From contig JAOSJV010000001.1 of assembly GCA_027493935.1 (NCBI GenBank), forward strand, positions 1,116,001 to 1,180,000: DNA of 64,000 nt, in the 5' to 3' direction. The notes under the pieces are model-generated. The model saw only the letters and a program-made list of their open reading frames with translations, made no database searches and was not told the DNA's origin. The DNA is from Burkholderiales bacterium (GTDB lineage Bacteria; Pseudomonadota; Gammaproteobacteria; Burkholderiales; SG8-39). Within the stretch, counting starts at the first letter, position 1; each line of letters begins with the position of its first letter. This document shows positions 1-12,909 of this stretch, one piece after another. The position numbers and the translations under genes are program-made.

Positions 1-1
1 G

Positions 2-385
2 ATGGCGGCGACGCTCGCTGCGGCGCGTGGCGCATTTCCGGGCCGGCGCATCCTGCTCGCGTTCCAGCCGCACCGCTATACGCGCACACGCGACCTGTTC
101 GAAGACTTCGTCAAGGTGCTGTCGTCGGTCGAGCGGCTGGTGCTCGCTGAGGTGTATCCGGCCGGCGAGGCGCCGATCGTGGCAGCGGACGGCCGATCGC
201 TCGCCCGCGCCGTGCGCGTGGCGGGAAGGGTCGAGCCGATCTTCGTCGAAGACGTCGCCGCGCTGCCGGACGCGATCCGGCAGGCGGCCGCCGACGGCGA
301 CGTGGTCGTGACGATGGGCGCAGGCTCGATCGGCACGGTGCCGGCGAAGCTAGTAAAGATCGGGGGGGTGAGGATTGAGGAGTGA
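2..385 (+). CDS. murC: UDP-N-acetylmuramate--L-alanine ligase, C-terminal part (runs off the left edge)
   Basis: This is the last 127 residues of MurC, the cytoplasmic ATP-dependent ligase that adds L-alanine to UDP-MurNAc. The visible part is the C-terminal Mur-ligase domain: the segment [16 protein letters not shown] is the MurC form of the conserved region that follows the ATP domain, and the end carries VTMGAGSIG. The true start lies left of the window; the first in-frame ATG is only internal. It is followed by murB, ddl and ftsQ on the same strand, the usual division and cell-wall order. Confidence 0.95.
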   Translation: MAATLAAARGAFPGRRILLAFQPHRYTRTRDLFEDFVKVLSSVERLVLAEVYPAGEAPIVAADGRSLARAVRVAGRVEPIFVEDVAALPDAIRQAAADGDVVVTMGAGSIGTVPAKLVKIGGVRIEE

Positions 386-466
386 GGAGCAGCCGTTGAC
401 GGAGGTGTCGCGCCCGGTTGAGCGCGCGGCGGCGTGCCGCGGCGCGTTGCACGCTCCGCACTTCGC

Positions 467-1435
467 ATGTCACGCCAGATGAACATGGCCGAGCACGACA
501 TGGTCGACGAGGCCGCCGCCCGCGGGCTGCGGGGCCGGCTGCTGCGCTGCGAGCCGATGGCGCGGCACGTGAGCTGGCGCGCGGGCGGCCGGGCCGCCCG
601 CGCGTACGTGCCCGCCGATCTGGACGATCTCGCCGTGTTCCTGCGCGGGCTGCCGCACGCCGAGCCGGTGTGCTTCGTCGGCCTCGGCAGCAACCTGCTC
701 GTGCGCGACGGCGGGTTCGGCGGCACGGTCGTACTCATGCACCGCACGCACGGCGAACTGCGGCTCGAGGACGGGCGGATCTGCGCCGCCGCCGGCGTCG
801 CGAGCCCGAAGGTCGCGCGGTTCGCGGCCAACCACGCGCTCGAGGGAGCCGAGTTCCTCGCCGGCATTCCGGGCACGGTCGGCGGCGCGCTCGCGATGAA
901 CGCGGGCTGCTACGGCGCCGAGACCTGGAGTTTCGTCGAGCGGGTGCGGACCATCGATCGCGCCGGCGCGATCGTCGAGCGCGCGGCGGACGCGTTCGAA
1001 GTGGGTTACCGGCACGTCGCGCTGAGGGGCGGCGCGCTCGGCGCGGACGAGTGGTTCGTGGCCGCCTGGTTCCGCTTCGCCCCCGGCGCCGGCGCGCGCG
1101 CGCGCGCGCGCATCCGGGATCTGCTCGCGCGCCGCGTTGCGACGCAGCCGCTCGCGCTGCCGAACGCCGGCTCGGTGTTCCGCAACCCGCCCGACGGCTA
1201 CGCCGCGCGCCTGATCGAGGCGTGCGGCCTGAAGGGGTATGCGATCGGCGGGGCGCGGATCTCGGAGAAGCACGCCAACTTCATCGTGAACCCCACCCGC
1301 CGGGCGAGCGCGACGGACATCGAGCGGCTGATCGAACACGCGCGCGCGACGGTGCGCGAGCGGTTCGGCGTCGACCTGCAGCCCGAGGTCCGCATCATCG
1401 GCGAACCCGCCGAAGGCAAGGGGAGCAGGTGGTGA
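467..1435 (+). CDS. murB: UDP-N-acetylenolpyruvoylglucosamine reductase MurB
   Basis: MurB reduces UDP-GlcNAc-enolpyruvate to UDP-MurNAc with NADPH and FAD. The FAD-binding half shows [12 protein letters not shown] and [18 protein letters not shown]; the C-terminal half has NAGSVFRNP, whose Ser is the family proton donor, and a late Glu in [10 protein letters not shown]. The start is uncertain: a GTG at 434 and ATGs at 467, 479 and 485 are in frame and none has a clear ribosome binding site; homology begins about 30 residues after the GTG. The stop overlaps the start of ddl by a few bases, so the two are probably translationally coupled. Confidence 0.93.
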   Translation: MSRQMNMAEHDMVDEAAARGLRGRLLRCEPMARHVSWRAGGRAARAYVPADLDDLAVFLRGLPHAEPVCFVGLGSNLLVRDGGFGGTVVLMHRTHGELRLEDGRICAAAGVASPKVARFAANHALEGAEFLAGIPGTVGGALAMNAGCYGAETWSFVERVRTIDRAGAIVERAADAFEVGYRHVALRGGALGADEWFVAAWFRFAPGAGARARARIRDLLARRVATQPLALPNAGSVFRNPPDGYAARLIEACGLKGYAIGGARISEKHANFIVNPTRRASATDIERLIEHARATVRERFGVDLQPEVRIIGEPAEGKGSRW

Positions 1436-2417
1436 CGACGCTGCGCGCCGCGCTTCCCGCGCCCGAGTCGCTCGGCAAGGTCGCCGTCCTGCTCGGGGAC
1501 GCTCGGCCGAGCGCGAAGTCTCGCTGCGCAGCGGCGCGATGGTGCTCGCCGCGCTGCGCGGCAGGGACGTCGACGCGCACGCGTTCGATCCGCGCGAGCG
1601 CGGGCTGGACGCGCTGATCGCGGAGCGCTTCGACCGCGTCTTCATTGCGCTGCACGGCCGCTACGGCGAGGACGGCACGATCCAGGGCGCGCTCGAGCTG
1701 CTCGGCATTCCGTACACCGGCTCCAGCGTGATGGCGAGCGCGCTGGCGATGGACAAGTGGCGCACGAAGCTTCTGTGGCAGGCGCTCGGCGTGCCGACAC
1801 CGGCCTACGCGCTCATCGGTGCGACCACCGACCTCGCGCAGGTGGCCAAACGGCTCGGGCTGCCGCTGATGGTCAAGCCGGCGAACGAGGGCTCGTCGAT
1901 CGGGATGACGAAGGTGCGCGAGGCCGCCGAGCTCGCCGAGGCCTGCGCGCTCGCCGCGAAGTATGACCGGCTCGTGATCGCCGAGCAGTTCATCGAGGGC
2001 CCGGAGCTCACCATCGGCGTGCTCGGCCGCGAGGCTCTACCGGCGATCCGCCTCGAGACCCCGCGCGACTTCTACGACTACGAGGCGAAATACCACGCCG
2101 ACGACACGCGCTACATCCTGCCTTGCGGCCTGCCGGCCGCGGCCGAGCAGGCGATCGCGCGCGAGGCCCTGCGGGCGTTCGACGCGCTCGGCTGCCGCGG
2201 CTGGGGGCGCGTCGACCTCATGCTCGACCACGCCGGCGCGCCGCAGTTCCTCGAGGTCAACACGTCGCCCGGAATGACCGACCACTCGCTCGTGCCGATG
2301 GCTGCGCGGCATGCGGGCATCGCGTTCGACGAGCTGTGCCTGCGTATCCTCGCGCTCGCCGAGGTCGGCGACCGCGGCCACGGCGCGACGCGCGAGGGAG
2401 GCGCCGATGTGGGCTAA
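1432..2417 (+). CDS. ddl: D-alanine--D-alanine ligase (one-base deletion near 1495-1498)
   Basis: ATP-grasp ligase making D-Ala-D-Ala for peptidoglycan. A GTG start preceded by GGGAG opens the frame and reads GKVAVLLG; the frame is then lost in a run of four G (1495-1498). One added G restores [20 protein letters not shown], the conserved Ddl N-terminus, and gives about 328 residues, normal for the family. Downstream motifs include the omega-loop and ATP-grasp segments [16 protein letters not shown] and the catalytic C-terminal [17 protein letters not shown]. The 3' end overlaps ftsQ by 11 bases. The break is most likely a sequencing error, since all other parts are intact. Confidence 0.9.
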
Positions 2418-3177
2418 CTGGCGGCTGCTGGACGGCATTGCGCGCGCGCTGTTCGCGGCGGCGCTGGCCCTCGGCGCCTACTTCGCGGCCGTCGCCGTCG
2501 TGAACTCGGAGCGCTTTCCGCTGCGCATCGTGCGGGTGGTGGGCGAGGTCGACCATGTGCGCGCAGACGCGATCCTCGCCCACGTCAGCGCACGGCTGAG
2601 CGGGAACTTCTTCGCGGCGGATCTCGACTCGGTGCGTGGTGCGATCGAGCAGGTGCCGTGGGTGCGCCGCGCGGCGGTGCGCCGGCAGTGGCCCGACCGG
2701 CTGCTGGTGCGCATCGAGGAGCACGTACCGGTCGCGCGCTGGCCAGACCGGCGCCTCGTCAACACGCACGGGGAGCTGTTCGAGGCCGAGCTCGAGCGCG
2801 TGCTGCCCCGGTTCGCCGGCCCACCCGGTGCCGAGCTCGAAGTGAGCGCCCGCTACGCGGCGTTCACGGCGCTGCTCGCCCCGCTCGGCACACCGCTCGC
2901 CGAGGTGACGCTCTCGCCGCGGCGCGCCTGGTCGCTGCGGCTCGCCGACGGCATGACCGTGGAGGTCGGCGCCGACCGGCCGCCGGACACGGCCGAGACG
3001 CGCCTCGCGCGCTTCGTTTCATCGTACCCGCAGGCCGCTGCGCTCCTCCACGGGCGCGTCCAGCACGCGGACCTGCGCTATCCGAACGGGTTTGCCTTGC
3101 GCGTATCCGCGCCCGCCGAGGCGGCGGGCGGCGGGGCGCGCGCAACGAGCGCGGTACGCCGCGATGGGAAGGAGTGA
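2407..3177 (+). CDS. ftsQ: Cell division protein FtsQ
   Basis: FtsQ is the bitopic inner-membrane divisome protein that links early and late division proteins. About 256 residues: a short cytoplasmic N-terminus, one transmembrane helix at roughly residues 11-32, then a periplasmic POTRA domain beginning [10 protein letters not shown] and the beta domain with [19 protein letters not shown]. The ATG start has a good ribosome binding site (GAGGGAGG) inside the end of ddl. It sits between ddl and ftsA as in other beta- and gammaproteobacteria. The C-terminal tail is rich in Ala and Gly and probably disordered. Confidence 0.93.
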   Translation: MWANWRLLDGIARALFAAALALGAYFAAVAVVNSERFPLRIVRVVGEVDHVRADAILAHVSARLSGNFFAADLDSVRGAIEQVPWVRRAAVRRQWPDRLLVRIEEHVPVARWPDRRLVNTHGELFEAELERVLPRFAGPPGAELEVSARYAAFTALLAPLGTPLAEVTLSPRRAWSLRLADGMTVEVGADRPPDTAETRLARFVSSYPQAAALLHGRVQHADLRYPNGFALRVSAPAEAAGGGARATSAVRRDGKE

Positions 3178-3184
3178 GAGGGCC

Positions 3185-4537
3185 ATGCAGAAGGACATGA
3201 CGCTGCTGCTCGACCGCGGTGAGGTGGAGCACGAGATCGACACGCGCGAGCGACGCGAGACCGGGGCGGGGGCGGCAGATCCCGTGCGCGGACCCCTTGC
3301 CGGCCGTCTGCGGCGCGAGACGCGCAACCAGCTCGTCGGGCTCGACATCGGAACCTCGAAGGTCGTCGCGCTGGTGGCGGAGGTCGCGCCGGACGGCCGG
3401 CTGGAGGTGATCGGCATGGGCAGCCACGAATCGCGCGGTCTGAAGAAGGGCGTGGTCGTGAACATCGAGGCGACCGTGAACGCGATCCAGCGCGCGCTCG
3501 AGGAGGCCGAGCTCATGGCCGATTGCAAGATCCAGCGCGTGCTCACCGGCATCGCCGGCAGCCACATCCGCAGCTTCAACTCGACCGGAATGGTGGCGAT
3601 CAAGGACCGCGAGGTGACGCCGGTCGACGTGGAGCGCGTGATCGAGACCGCGCGCGCGATGCCGATCCCAACCGACCAGCAGGTGCTGCACATCCTGACC
3701 CAGGAGTTCGTCATCGACGGCCAGGACGGCATCCGCGAGCCGCTCGGCATGAGCGGCGTGCGGCTCGAGGTGAAGACGCATATCGTGACCGGAGCGGTCT
3801 CGGCGGCGCAGAACATCGTGAAGTGCGTGCGCCGCTGCGGACTCGATGTCGCCGACCTCGTCCTGCAGCCGCTCGCCTCGAGCCTCGCGGTGCTGTCGGA
3901 GGACGAGAAGGAGCTAGGCGTCGCGCTGGTCGACATTGGCGGCGGAACGACAGACGTCGCGATTTTCCGCGAGGGCGCGATCCGCCATACCGCGGTCATC
4001 CCGATCGCCGGCGACCAGATCACGAGTGACATCGCGATGGCGCTGCGCACGCCGACGCCGGAGGCCGAGGAGATCAAGCTGCGCTACGGCTGCGCGCTGC
4101 GCCAGATCGCCGACCCCGCGGAGATGATCGAGGTGCCGGGGCTCGGCGACCGGGCGCCGCGGCAGCTCTCGCGCCAGACGCTCGCCGAGGTGATCGAGCC
4201 GCGCGTCGAGGAGCTCTACTCGCTCGTCCAGCAGGTGCTGCGCCACTCCGGCTTCGAGGACCTGCTGTCCTCGGGGGTCGTGCTGACCGGCGGCTCGTCG
4301 GTGATGCAGGGCATGGTCGAGCTCGGCGAGGAGATCTTCCACATGCCGGTGCGGCTCGGCATCCCGCGCTACGGCGGCGGGCTCGCGGAGGTGGTGCACC
4401 ACCCGCGCTACTCGACCGCCGTCGGGCTGCTGCTCGAGGGCAAGTCGCAGCTCGAGCGCGGCATTCTCGCGCGCCAGGGCGGCTCGTTCCGCGCGACGCT
4501 GCGGCGCATGCGCGAATGGTTCCAGAAGAATTTCTAG
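3185..4537 (+). CDS. ftsA: Cell division protein FtsA
   Basis: Actin-like ATPase that tethers FtsZ to the membrane. The actin fold starts at VGLDIGTSKVVALVAEV, with DIGGGTTDVAIFREG as the phosphate-2 loop and VVLTGGSSVMQGM as the adenosine loop; the C-terminus REWFQKNF fits the amphipathic membrane-targeting helix. The chosen ATG follows GGAAGGAG at good spacing, 8 bases after ftsQ. It gives an N-terminal extension of about 50 residues before the first conserved strand, longer than the usual 10 or so; an in-frame GTG at 3284 would give a normal length. Total about 450 residues. Confidence 0.93.
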   Translation: MQKDMTLLLDRGEVEHEIDTRERRETGAGAADPVRGPLAGRLRRETRNQLVGLDIGTSKVVALVAEVAPDGRLEVIGMGSHESRGLKKGVVVNIEATVNAIQRALEEAELMADCKIQRVLTGIAGSHIRSFNSTGMVAIKDREVTPVDVERVIETARAMPIPTDQQVLHILTQEFVIDGQDGIREPLGMSGVRLEVKTHIVTGAVSAAQNIVKCVRRCGLDVADLVLQPLASSLAVLSEDEKELGVALVDIGGGTTDVAIFREGAIRHTAVIPIAGDQITSDIAMALRTPTPEAEEIKLRYGCALRQIADPAEMIEVPGLGDRAPRQLSRQTLAEVIEPRVEELYSLVQQVLRHSGFEDLLSSGVVLTGGSSVMQGMVELGEEIFHMPVRLGIPRYGGGLAEVVHHPRYSTAVGLLLEGKSQLERGILARQGGSFRATLRRMREWFQKNF

Positions 4538-4593
4538 TGCGGGATCGCAGGCGACTGCGGTGTTCTGAACGACGTCGGCAAGGAGGTGAATGA

Positions 4594-5743
4594 ATGTTCG
4601 AGATCGTTGAGCAGCAGGTGAATGGAACGGTCATCAAGGTGATCGGCATAGGCGGCGCCGGCGGAAACGCCGTCGACCACATGATCCGAAACGGCGTGGG
4701 CGGCGTCGAGTTCGTCGCCGCGAACACCGACGCGCAGGCGCTGAACCGCGGCATGGCGCGCGCCCACATCCAGCTCGGCTCGTCCGGGCTGGGCGCGGGC
4801 GCGAGGCCCGAGGCGGGCCGGCTCGCCGCGCTGGAGGGGCGCGAGCAGATCCGCGAGGCGCTCGGCGGCGCCCACATGGCATTCATCACCGCCGGCATGG
4901 GCGGCGGCACCGGCACGGGCGCCGCGCCGGTGGTCGCCGAGATCGCGAAAGAGCTCGGCATCCTGACCGTGGCGGTCGTGACCAAGCCGTTCGCCTTCGA
5001 GGGCAAGCGCATGCGTGTCGCCGAGACCGGCATCGAGGAGCTCGCGCAGCACGTCGATTCGCTGATCGTGATCCTGAACGAGCGGCTGATGGACGTGCTC
5101 GGCGAGGACGTCTCGATGAAGGAGGCGTTCCGCGCCGCCGACGACGTGCTGCACAATGCGGTGGCCGGCATCGCCGAGATCATCAACTGTCCGGGCCTGG
5201 TGAACGTCGACTTCGAGGACGTGCGCACTGTCATGGCCGAGATGGGCATGGCGATGATGGGCTCCTCGTATGCAAGCGGCGTCGACCGCGCGCGCATCGC
5301 CGCCGAGCAGGCGGTCGCCAGTCCCCTGCTCGAGGGCGTGAATCTCTCCGGCGCCCGTGGCGTGCTGGTGAACATCACCGCGAACGAGGGCCTTAAGATG
5401 CGCGAGGTGAACGAGGTGATGAACACCGTGCGCAGCTTCCGCCGCCGAGGACGCGACCATCATCTTCGGCGCGGTGTACGACGAGACGCTCGGCGAGGAC
5501 CTGCGCGTGACGGTGGTCGCCACCGGCCTCGGCCAGGCGCAGATCGTGCGCCAGCCGCGCCCGCAGCTCGTCGTGCAGCGCACCGGCACGCACGATGCGT
5601 CGCCGGCCGCGGTCGACTTCGGCGCGCTCGACGCGGCACCGGCGGTGTTTCGCAAGAACCGGGCCTCGACGATCGAGGCGCTGGCGCAGAACGGGATGGA
5701 CAAGTACGACATCCCGGCGTTCCTGCGCAAACAGGCCGACTGA
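4594..5743 (+). CDS. ftsZ: Cell division protein FtsZ (one-base insertion near 5439-5440)
   Basis: Tubulin-like GTPase that forms the cytokinetic ring. Present are [15 protein letters not shown], the tubulin signature [18 protein letters not shown] and the T7-loop region [11 protein letters not shown]. After MNTVRSF the frame shifts because of an extra C; removing it gives [15 protein letters not shown] and an intact C-terminus ending in the FtsA/ZipA-binding peptide [14 protein letters not shown]. Corrected length is about 382 residues, normal. The ribosome binding site AAGGAGGTGA precedes the ATG. FtsZ is essential, so the break is very probably a sequencing error. Confidence 0.93.
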
Positions 5744-5904
5744 GACGCCGTCCGGGGCGTCGCGGCGCGCGTGCCTCGCCCGTCGGGACGGGCCGCCGCA
5801 CGCGACGGACCGGGATGCGCGCGGGCGGGCGTCGCCGACGCGTGCGCACGCGGATGCCCCGTCACGGCCCGCATCCGCGATGGCCCCGGGCAAGGAAGCT
5901 GGGT

Positions 5905-5910
5905 TATACT
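5905..5910 (+). promoter_or_regulatory. Candidate -10 element upstream of lpxC
   Basis: TATACT matches the sigma-70 -10 consensus at five of six bases and lies 28 bases before the lpxC ATG. No convincing -35 is seen at the right distance. Inference from pattern only. Confidence 0.3.
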
Positions 5911-5937
5911 GCAACGCTTTGCCGGAAAAGAAGAAAG

Positions 5938-6853
5938 ATGCTCAAGCAGCGAACCATCAAGACCCTCATCAAGGCCACCGGAATCGGCCTGCACACCGGC
6001 CGAAAAGTTGTCATGTCGCTGCGCCCCGCGCCGCGCGACACCGGCATCGTGTTCCGCCGGATCGACCTCGCAACGCCGGTCGACATCCGCGCGAGCGCCG
6101 ACGCCGTGAGCGACACGCGGCTGTGCAGCGCGCTCGAGGGCGGCGGGGCGAAAGTGGCCACCGTCGAGCACCTGATGTCGGCGCTCGCCGGACTCGGGAT
6201 CGACAATCTCTACGTCGACCTTTCGGGGCCCGAAGTGCCGATCATGGACGGCAGCGCCGCCCCGTTCGTGTTCCTGCTCCAATCGGCCGGCCTCGAGGAG
6301 CAGCGCGCACCGAAGCGCTTCTTCCGCATCCGCCGGCCGGTCGAGGTGCGCGATGGCGACCGCTGGGCGCGCTTCGATCCGTATGACGGCATGCGCCTCA
6401 CCTTCTCGATCATGTTCGATCACCCGGTCTTCGACCGCTCCGCCCAGACGGTCACCGTCGACCTCGCGGAGACCTCGTACGCGAAGGAAGTCGCGCGTGC
6501 GCGCACGTTCCGGGTTCGTGCAGGACGTCGAGGCGATGCGCAGCGCGGGCCTCGCGCTCGGCGGCAGCCTGGACAACGCCGTGGTGCTAGACGAGTACCG
6601 CGTGCTGAATACCGACGGCCTGCGCTACGGCGACGAGTTCGTCAAGCACAAGATCCTCGACGCGATCGGCGACCTCTACCTCGTCGGCCATCCGCTGGTC
6701 GGCGCATTCTCGGCGCACAAGTCGGGTCATGCGTTGAACAACCGGCTGTTGCGGGCGACCCTCGCTTTCGCGGACGCCTGGGAGCTCGTGACCTACGTGC
6801 GCCCGGAGGAAACTCCCGCCGGGCTCGCGCGGCTGTTCGCGCAGCCGGCCTGA
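5938..6853 (+). CDS. lpxC: UDP-3-O-acyl-N-acetylglucosamine deacetylase (one-base insertion near 6510)
   Basis: Zinc enzyme for the committed step of lipid A synthesis. The zinc ligands are visible: His in [13 protein letters not shown], and His/Asp in the paired [15 protein letters not shown]; the catalytic His is in [12 protein letters not shown]. An extra C after ARARTF shifts the frame; removing it restores [18 protein letters not shown] and a normal length of about 304 residues. The gene follows ftsZ by 194 bases and has its own candidate -10. Apparent in-frame continuity from ftsZ into lpxC is produced by the ftsZ indel and is not a real fusion. Confidence 0.92.
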
Positions 6854-6871
6854 GACTGCCCGCCGGGCCGC

Positions 6872-7060
6872 GTGCTCGTCCTGCGGATCGCCGCCTACCT
6901 GCTGGTCGCGGGCATCGGCGGCGCGTTGCTGCTCCACGTCTTCACGCGCGACCGCCGCTATCTCCGCGTGGCGGGGCGGCTCGCCACATGGGGGCTGGTG
7001 TTGACGTTGGTGGTCTTTGCCCTGCTCGTGTTCGAGCGCATCGTCCTCGTTCCCCTCTGA
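6872..7060 (+). CDS. Small two-helix membrane protein downstream of lpxC
   Basis: A 62-residue protein of unknown function starting at a GTG. It has two strongly hydrophobic helices (about residues 3-22 and 38-58) joined by a basic loop with [10 protein letters not shown] small protein of this type is often found just after lpxC in betaproteobacteria, which is why I keep it despite its size. It starts 18 bases after the lpxC stop, so the two are probably cotranscribed. No function is proposed. Confidence 0.6.
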   Translation: MLVLRIAAYLLVAGIGGALLLHVFTRDRRYLRVAGRLATWGLVLTLVVFALLVFERIVLVPL

Positions 7061-7150
7061 GCGGCACACCTGGGGTCTCCCCGGGTGGGTGGCCGTGTCG
7101 TCGGCCGCCACGTCGAATCCAAGTCCTTGATCGGCCGAGGTCTTCGCACC

Positions 7151-7579
7151 TCAACGCGCCTTTCGGGCCAGGGCGCGAACGGCATCGCGCAGCGGCGAGG
7201 GCGGAAGCCGGTCGGCGAGGGTGTCCAATGCCTGGCCGGCAGCGGGAGAAAGTCTTGCACGGCGGTCATGGAAATGCGGCGTCCGCGGCATTTCCGCTTG
7301 AACTCGCACCTCGATTCCAGTAACGTCTGCGCCTCGTCGGCCGAGCTCGGCCACGATCGTCGGTTCAAGCAGCCGCAGTTTCGCCGCGATGGCGTTGCTT
7401 TCGGCGAAGATAACAACTTTTCCCTGCTTTACGCGGGCAATCTGGTATAGACCCCGCACTGAGGCGGGCAGGGCGTTGCGGAGAGCCTGCCCGATGTCGA
7501 GATGCTCGGCCGCGAGCGGCACGAGTTTCCCCACTTCGGTCGCCGAGGTGAGGAACTCATCGAGCTTCTTGGCGTGCAT
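7151..7579 (-). CDS. dciA: DciA/DUF721 family protein
   Basis: A 142-residue DUF721 protein. The conserved block [20 protein letters not shown] followed by [15 protein letters not shown] matches the domain. DciA proteins interact with the replicative helicase DnaB in bacteria lacking DnaC, and the gene commonly sits beside secA, as here. It is divergent from the M23 peptidase gene, with 23 bases between the two start codons, so their control regions must overlap each other's leader. Family assignment is good; the role in helicase loading is inferred from the family. Confidence 0.8.
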   Translation of the reverse strand: MHAKKLDEFLTSATEVGKLVPLAAEHLDIGQALRNALPASVRGLYQIARVKQGKVVIFAESNAIAAKLRLLEPTIVAELGRRGADVTGIEVRVQAEMPRTPHFHDRRARLSPAAGQALDTLADRLPPSPLRDAVRALARKAR

Positions 7580-7602
7580 GGAGCGCGGCCCGAGGGGGGT
7601 AC

Positions 7603-8577
7603 ATGCAGATTATTCTAGTCTCCGACCGCCTGGTGCGGGCGCGGACCTTGACGCTCACCGGGACGCATCTCGTCCTGGCCTTCGGGTGTGTTTCGGTGCT
7701 CTTCGCGTGCGTCGCGCTCGCGATGTCCTATTGGGGTATCCGGCACGCGGCCGAGGCCAGACTTCCCGTGCTCGAGTCGCTCGTCAGATCGCTGCAGGAG
7801 CGCGACGCGCGCCGCGCCGAGGACTACGTTCGCCAGAACCTGAGCGCAATGGCGGTGAAGCTCGGCGAGATGCAGGCGCAGCTCATGCGCCTGGACGCGC
7901 TCGGCGAGCGCCTCTCGCACGTGGCCGGGATCAAGCCGAGCGAGCTGCGGTTCGCCGAGATTCCGGGCCGCGGCGGCGCGCTGGTGACCTCGGCGCAGCC
8001 CCGCGACATCGGCCTCGACGAGTTCAGCCGGCACCTCGACGAGCTCGCGCAGCGGATGGAATCGCGCACCGAGTACCTGGGCCTGGTCGAAGGCGAACTC
8101 CTCGAGTCGCGTGCCAAGGCGCGGCAGCTGCCTACCTCGCATCCGGTCGACGGCACCTGGAACGCTTCGGGGTTCGGCTGGCGCCTCGACCCGATCACCG
8201 GGCAGCGCGCGCTGCACGAGGGAATCGACTTCATCGCCGAATCCGGCACGCCGGTGCATGCGGCGGCCGCCGGCGTGGTCGCGTTCGCGGCGTACCACCC
8301 GACCTACGGCTACCTGATTGAGATCGATCACGGCGCGGGGCTGCTCACGCGCTACGCGCACTGCTCGAAGCTCGTCGTCAAGCAGGGTGAGTTCGTCCAG
8401 CGCGGCGCGAAGATCGCCGAGGTGGGCAGCACCGGTCGCTCGACCGGCTCGCACTTGCACTTCGAGGTGCGCCGCGACGGTAAGGCGCTGAACCCGGCGA
8501 AGTTTCTGCGGGCCGGCGCGCAGGTCCAGCTCCTCGCCGAGCGCGCTCCGGCCAAGCCAGTCGGCCGTAAGCAATAG
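7603..8577 (+). CDS. M23 family metallopeptidase (membrane-anchored, periplasmic)
   Basis: A 324-residue LytM-type protein. Residues about 20-45 form a signal anchor; about 60-170 are helical and charged, likely a coiled coil; the C-terminal M23 domain carries HEGIDFIAESGTPVHA with the first two zinc ligands and GSTGRSTGSHLHFEVR with the HxH motif, so it looks catalytically competent. Such enzymes cleave peptidoglycan cross-bridges or activate amidases during division, which fits the location after the division cluster and before secA. The exact substrate cannot be told from sequence. Confidence 0.88.
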   Translation: MQIILVSDRLVRARTLTLTGTHLVLAFGCVSVLFACVALAMSYWGIRHAAEARLPVLESLVRSLQERDARRAEDYVRQNLSAMAVKLGEMQAQLMRLDALGERLSHVAGIKPSELRFAEIPGRGGALVTSAQPRDIGLDEFSRHLDELAQRMESRTEYLGLVEGELLESRAKARQLPTSHPVDGTWNASGFGWRLDPITGQRALHEGIDFIAESGTPVHAAAAGVVAFAAYHPTYGYLIEIDHGAGLLTRYAHCSKLVVKQGEFVQRGAKIAEVGSTGRSTGSHLHFEVRRDGKALNPAKFLRAGAQVQLLAERAPAKPVGRKQ

Positions 8578-8590
8578 GGAGCCCGCGTAT

Positions 8591-8668
8591 TCGTGGCCCC
8601 CGCGGAAGCGGGGATCCGGGGAGTTGTGGATCGCTCTTGCGCCGGATTTCCGCTGTCGCGGGAATGAC
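8591..8668. repeat. Intergenic inverted repeat, copy 1
   Basis: Two imperfect arms: the left contains CCCCGCGGAAGCGGGG followed by ATCCGGGG, the right contains CCGGATTTCCGCTGTCGCGG followed by GAATGACGG. It resembles the widespread proteobacterial intergenic repeat and the copy at 14802. It fills the gap between the M23 gene and secA and may act as a transcriptional stop or mRNA stabiliser. Confidence 0.6.
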
Positions 8669-8749
8669 GGCGACTCAGTCTTTCAGAGCTTCCCCGGTGC
8701 GTACGCTCCGTTGCGGGGTCGCTGCGCGCCCGGGCGGTGGCGGCATGCG

Positions 8750-8758
8750 TGATACACT
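8750..8758 (+). promoter_or_regulatory. secA: Candidate extended -10 element upstream of secA
   Basis: TGATACACT fits TG-n-TATAAT with four of six -10 bases, 34 bases before the chosen secA ATG. No clear -35. Pattern only. Confidence 0.3.
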
Positions 8759-8791
8759 TTCTTGCTTTATGCCCACCGCGCAGTCCCGAGT

Positions 8792-11596
<2,805 letters not shown>

Positions 11597-11668
11597 GGCG
11601 TGAAACCTGAAGCGTGATACGCGCGCGCGTCGGCGCGACTGCATTGCGCCGCCGGCGCTTTCGCCCAG

Positions 11669-12898
11669 ATGGCAGTCAACCTCCTCCCGCCCGATCCGCG
11701 CACCCTCGCCCCGGTGCGCGGCGTCGAACTCGGCGTTGCGATGGCCGGCATGCGCAGGACCGGGCGGCGCGACCTGCTGCTTGTGCGGCTAGCGCCCGGC
11801 AGCCGCGTCGCTGCCGTCTTCACGCAGAACCGGTTCTGCGCCGCGCCGGTGACGGTGGCGAAGCGGCATCTCGCCTCCGCCGGCGTCGGCGTCCGGGCGC
11901 TTCTCGTCAACACCGGCAACGCGAACGCGGGCACTGGCGCCGACGGCATCGCACGGGCGCGCTTGTGCTGCGAGCGCGTCGCCGCGGCGCTCGGTTGCGA
12001 GGCGCAGCAGGTGCTGCCGTTCTCGACCGGGGTGATCATGGAGCCGCTCCCGGTCGAGCGGATCGCCGGCGGCATCCCGGCGTGCGTCGACGATCTGCGC
12101 GAGGACAACTGGGCCGCGGCGGCCGAGGCGATCATGACCACGGACACGGTGCCCAAGGCAGGCGCCCGGTCGCTCGCGCTCGACGGCCGGCCGGTCAACG
12201 TCGCGGGCATCGCGAAGGGGGCCGGGATGATCCGCCCCGGCATGGCAACGATGCTCGGGTTCGTCGCGACCGACGCCGCGGTCGCGCCCGACGCGCTCGA
12301 CCGGCTGGTCCGCGAGATCGCCGACCAGACGTTCAACTGCATCTCCGTCGACGGCGACACATCCACCAACGATGCGTTCGTGCTGATCGCGACCGGGCAT
12401 GCAGGCAATACGCCGGTTGCGATCGGCAGCGCTGCGTACGCCAGGCTGCGCGATGCGCTCGCGGGCGTGGCCGCCGTGCTCGCGCAGGCGATCGTGCGCG
12501 ACGGCGAGGGTGCGACCAAGTTCATCACGGTCCGGGTCGAGGGCGGTGCGAGCCGCGATGAGTGCCGCAGCGTCGCGTACGCGATCGCGCACTCGCCGCT
12601 GGTCAAGACGGCCTTCTTCGCCTCGGACCCGAATCTCGGCCGCCTGCTCGCCGCGATCGGCAACGCGGGGATCCGCGACCTGGACGCTGACCGCGTGTCG
12701 CTCTACCTCGACGACGTGCTCGTCGCCGCCGGCGGCGGACGCCACCCCGCCTACCGCGAGGAGGATGGGCAGCGCGTCATGCGGCAGGCCGAGATCAACG
12801 TCCGGGTCCTGCTCGGCCGCGGCGAGGCGCGGTCCACGGTGTGGACCTGCGATCTCTCCCACGAGTACGTGACGATCAACGCCGAGTACCGGTCCTGA
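11669..12898 (+). CDS. argJ: Bifunctional ornithine acetyltransferase / N-acetylglutamate synthase ArgJ
   Basis: ArgJ recycles the acetyl group from N-acetylornithine to glutamate in arginine synthesis. At 409 residues it is full length. It self-cleaves before the Thr in GMATMLGF; the surrounding [16 protein letters not shown] is intact, as are [20 protein letters not shown] and the C-terminal [14 protein letters not shown]. It ends in the usual [15 protein letters not shown]. It follows secA, a frequent betaproteobacterial arrangement. Confidence 0.95.
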   Translation: MAVNLLPPDPRTLAPVRGVELGVAMAGMRRTGRRDLLLVRLAPGSRVAAVFTQNRFCAAPVTVAKRHLASAGVGVRALLVNTGNANAGTGADGIARARLCCERVAAALGCEAQQVLPFSTGVIMEPLPVERIAGGIPACVDDLREDNWAAAAEAIMTTDTVPKAGARSLALDGRPVNVAGIAKGAGMIRPGMATMLGFVATDAAVAPDALDRLVREIADQTFNCISVDGDTSTNDAFVLIATGHAGNTPVAIGSAAYARLRDALAGVAAVLAQAIVRDGEGATKFITVRVEGGASRDECRSVAYAIAHSPLVKTAFFASDPNLGRLLAAIGNAGIRDLDADRVSLYLDDVLVAAGGGRHPAYREEDGQRVMRQAEINVRVLLGRGEARSTVWTCDLSHEYVTINAEYRS

Positions 12899-12909
12899 CC
12901 GCCGCCCCG

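Noticed and set aside
4594..7323. A 909-residue FtsZ-LpxC fusion
   Set aside because: Produced by the ftsZ and lpxC indels; lpxC has its own start and both proteins are of normal length when corrected.
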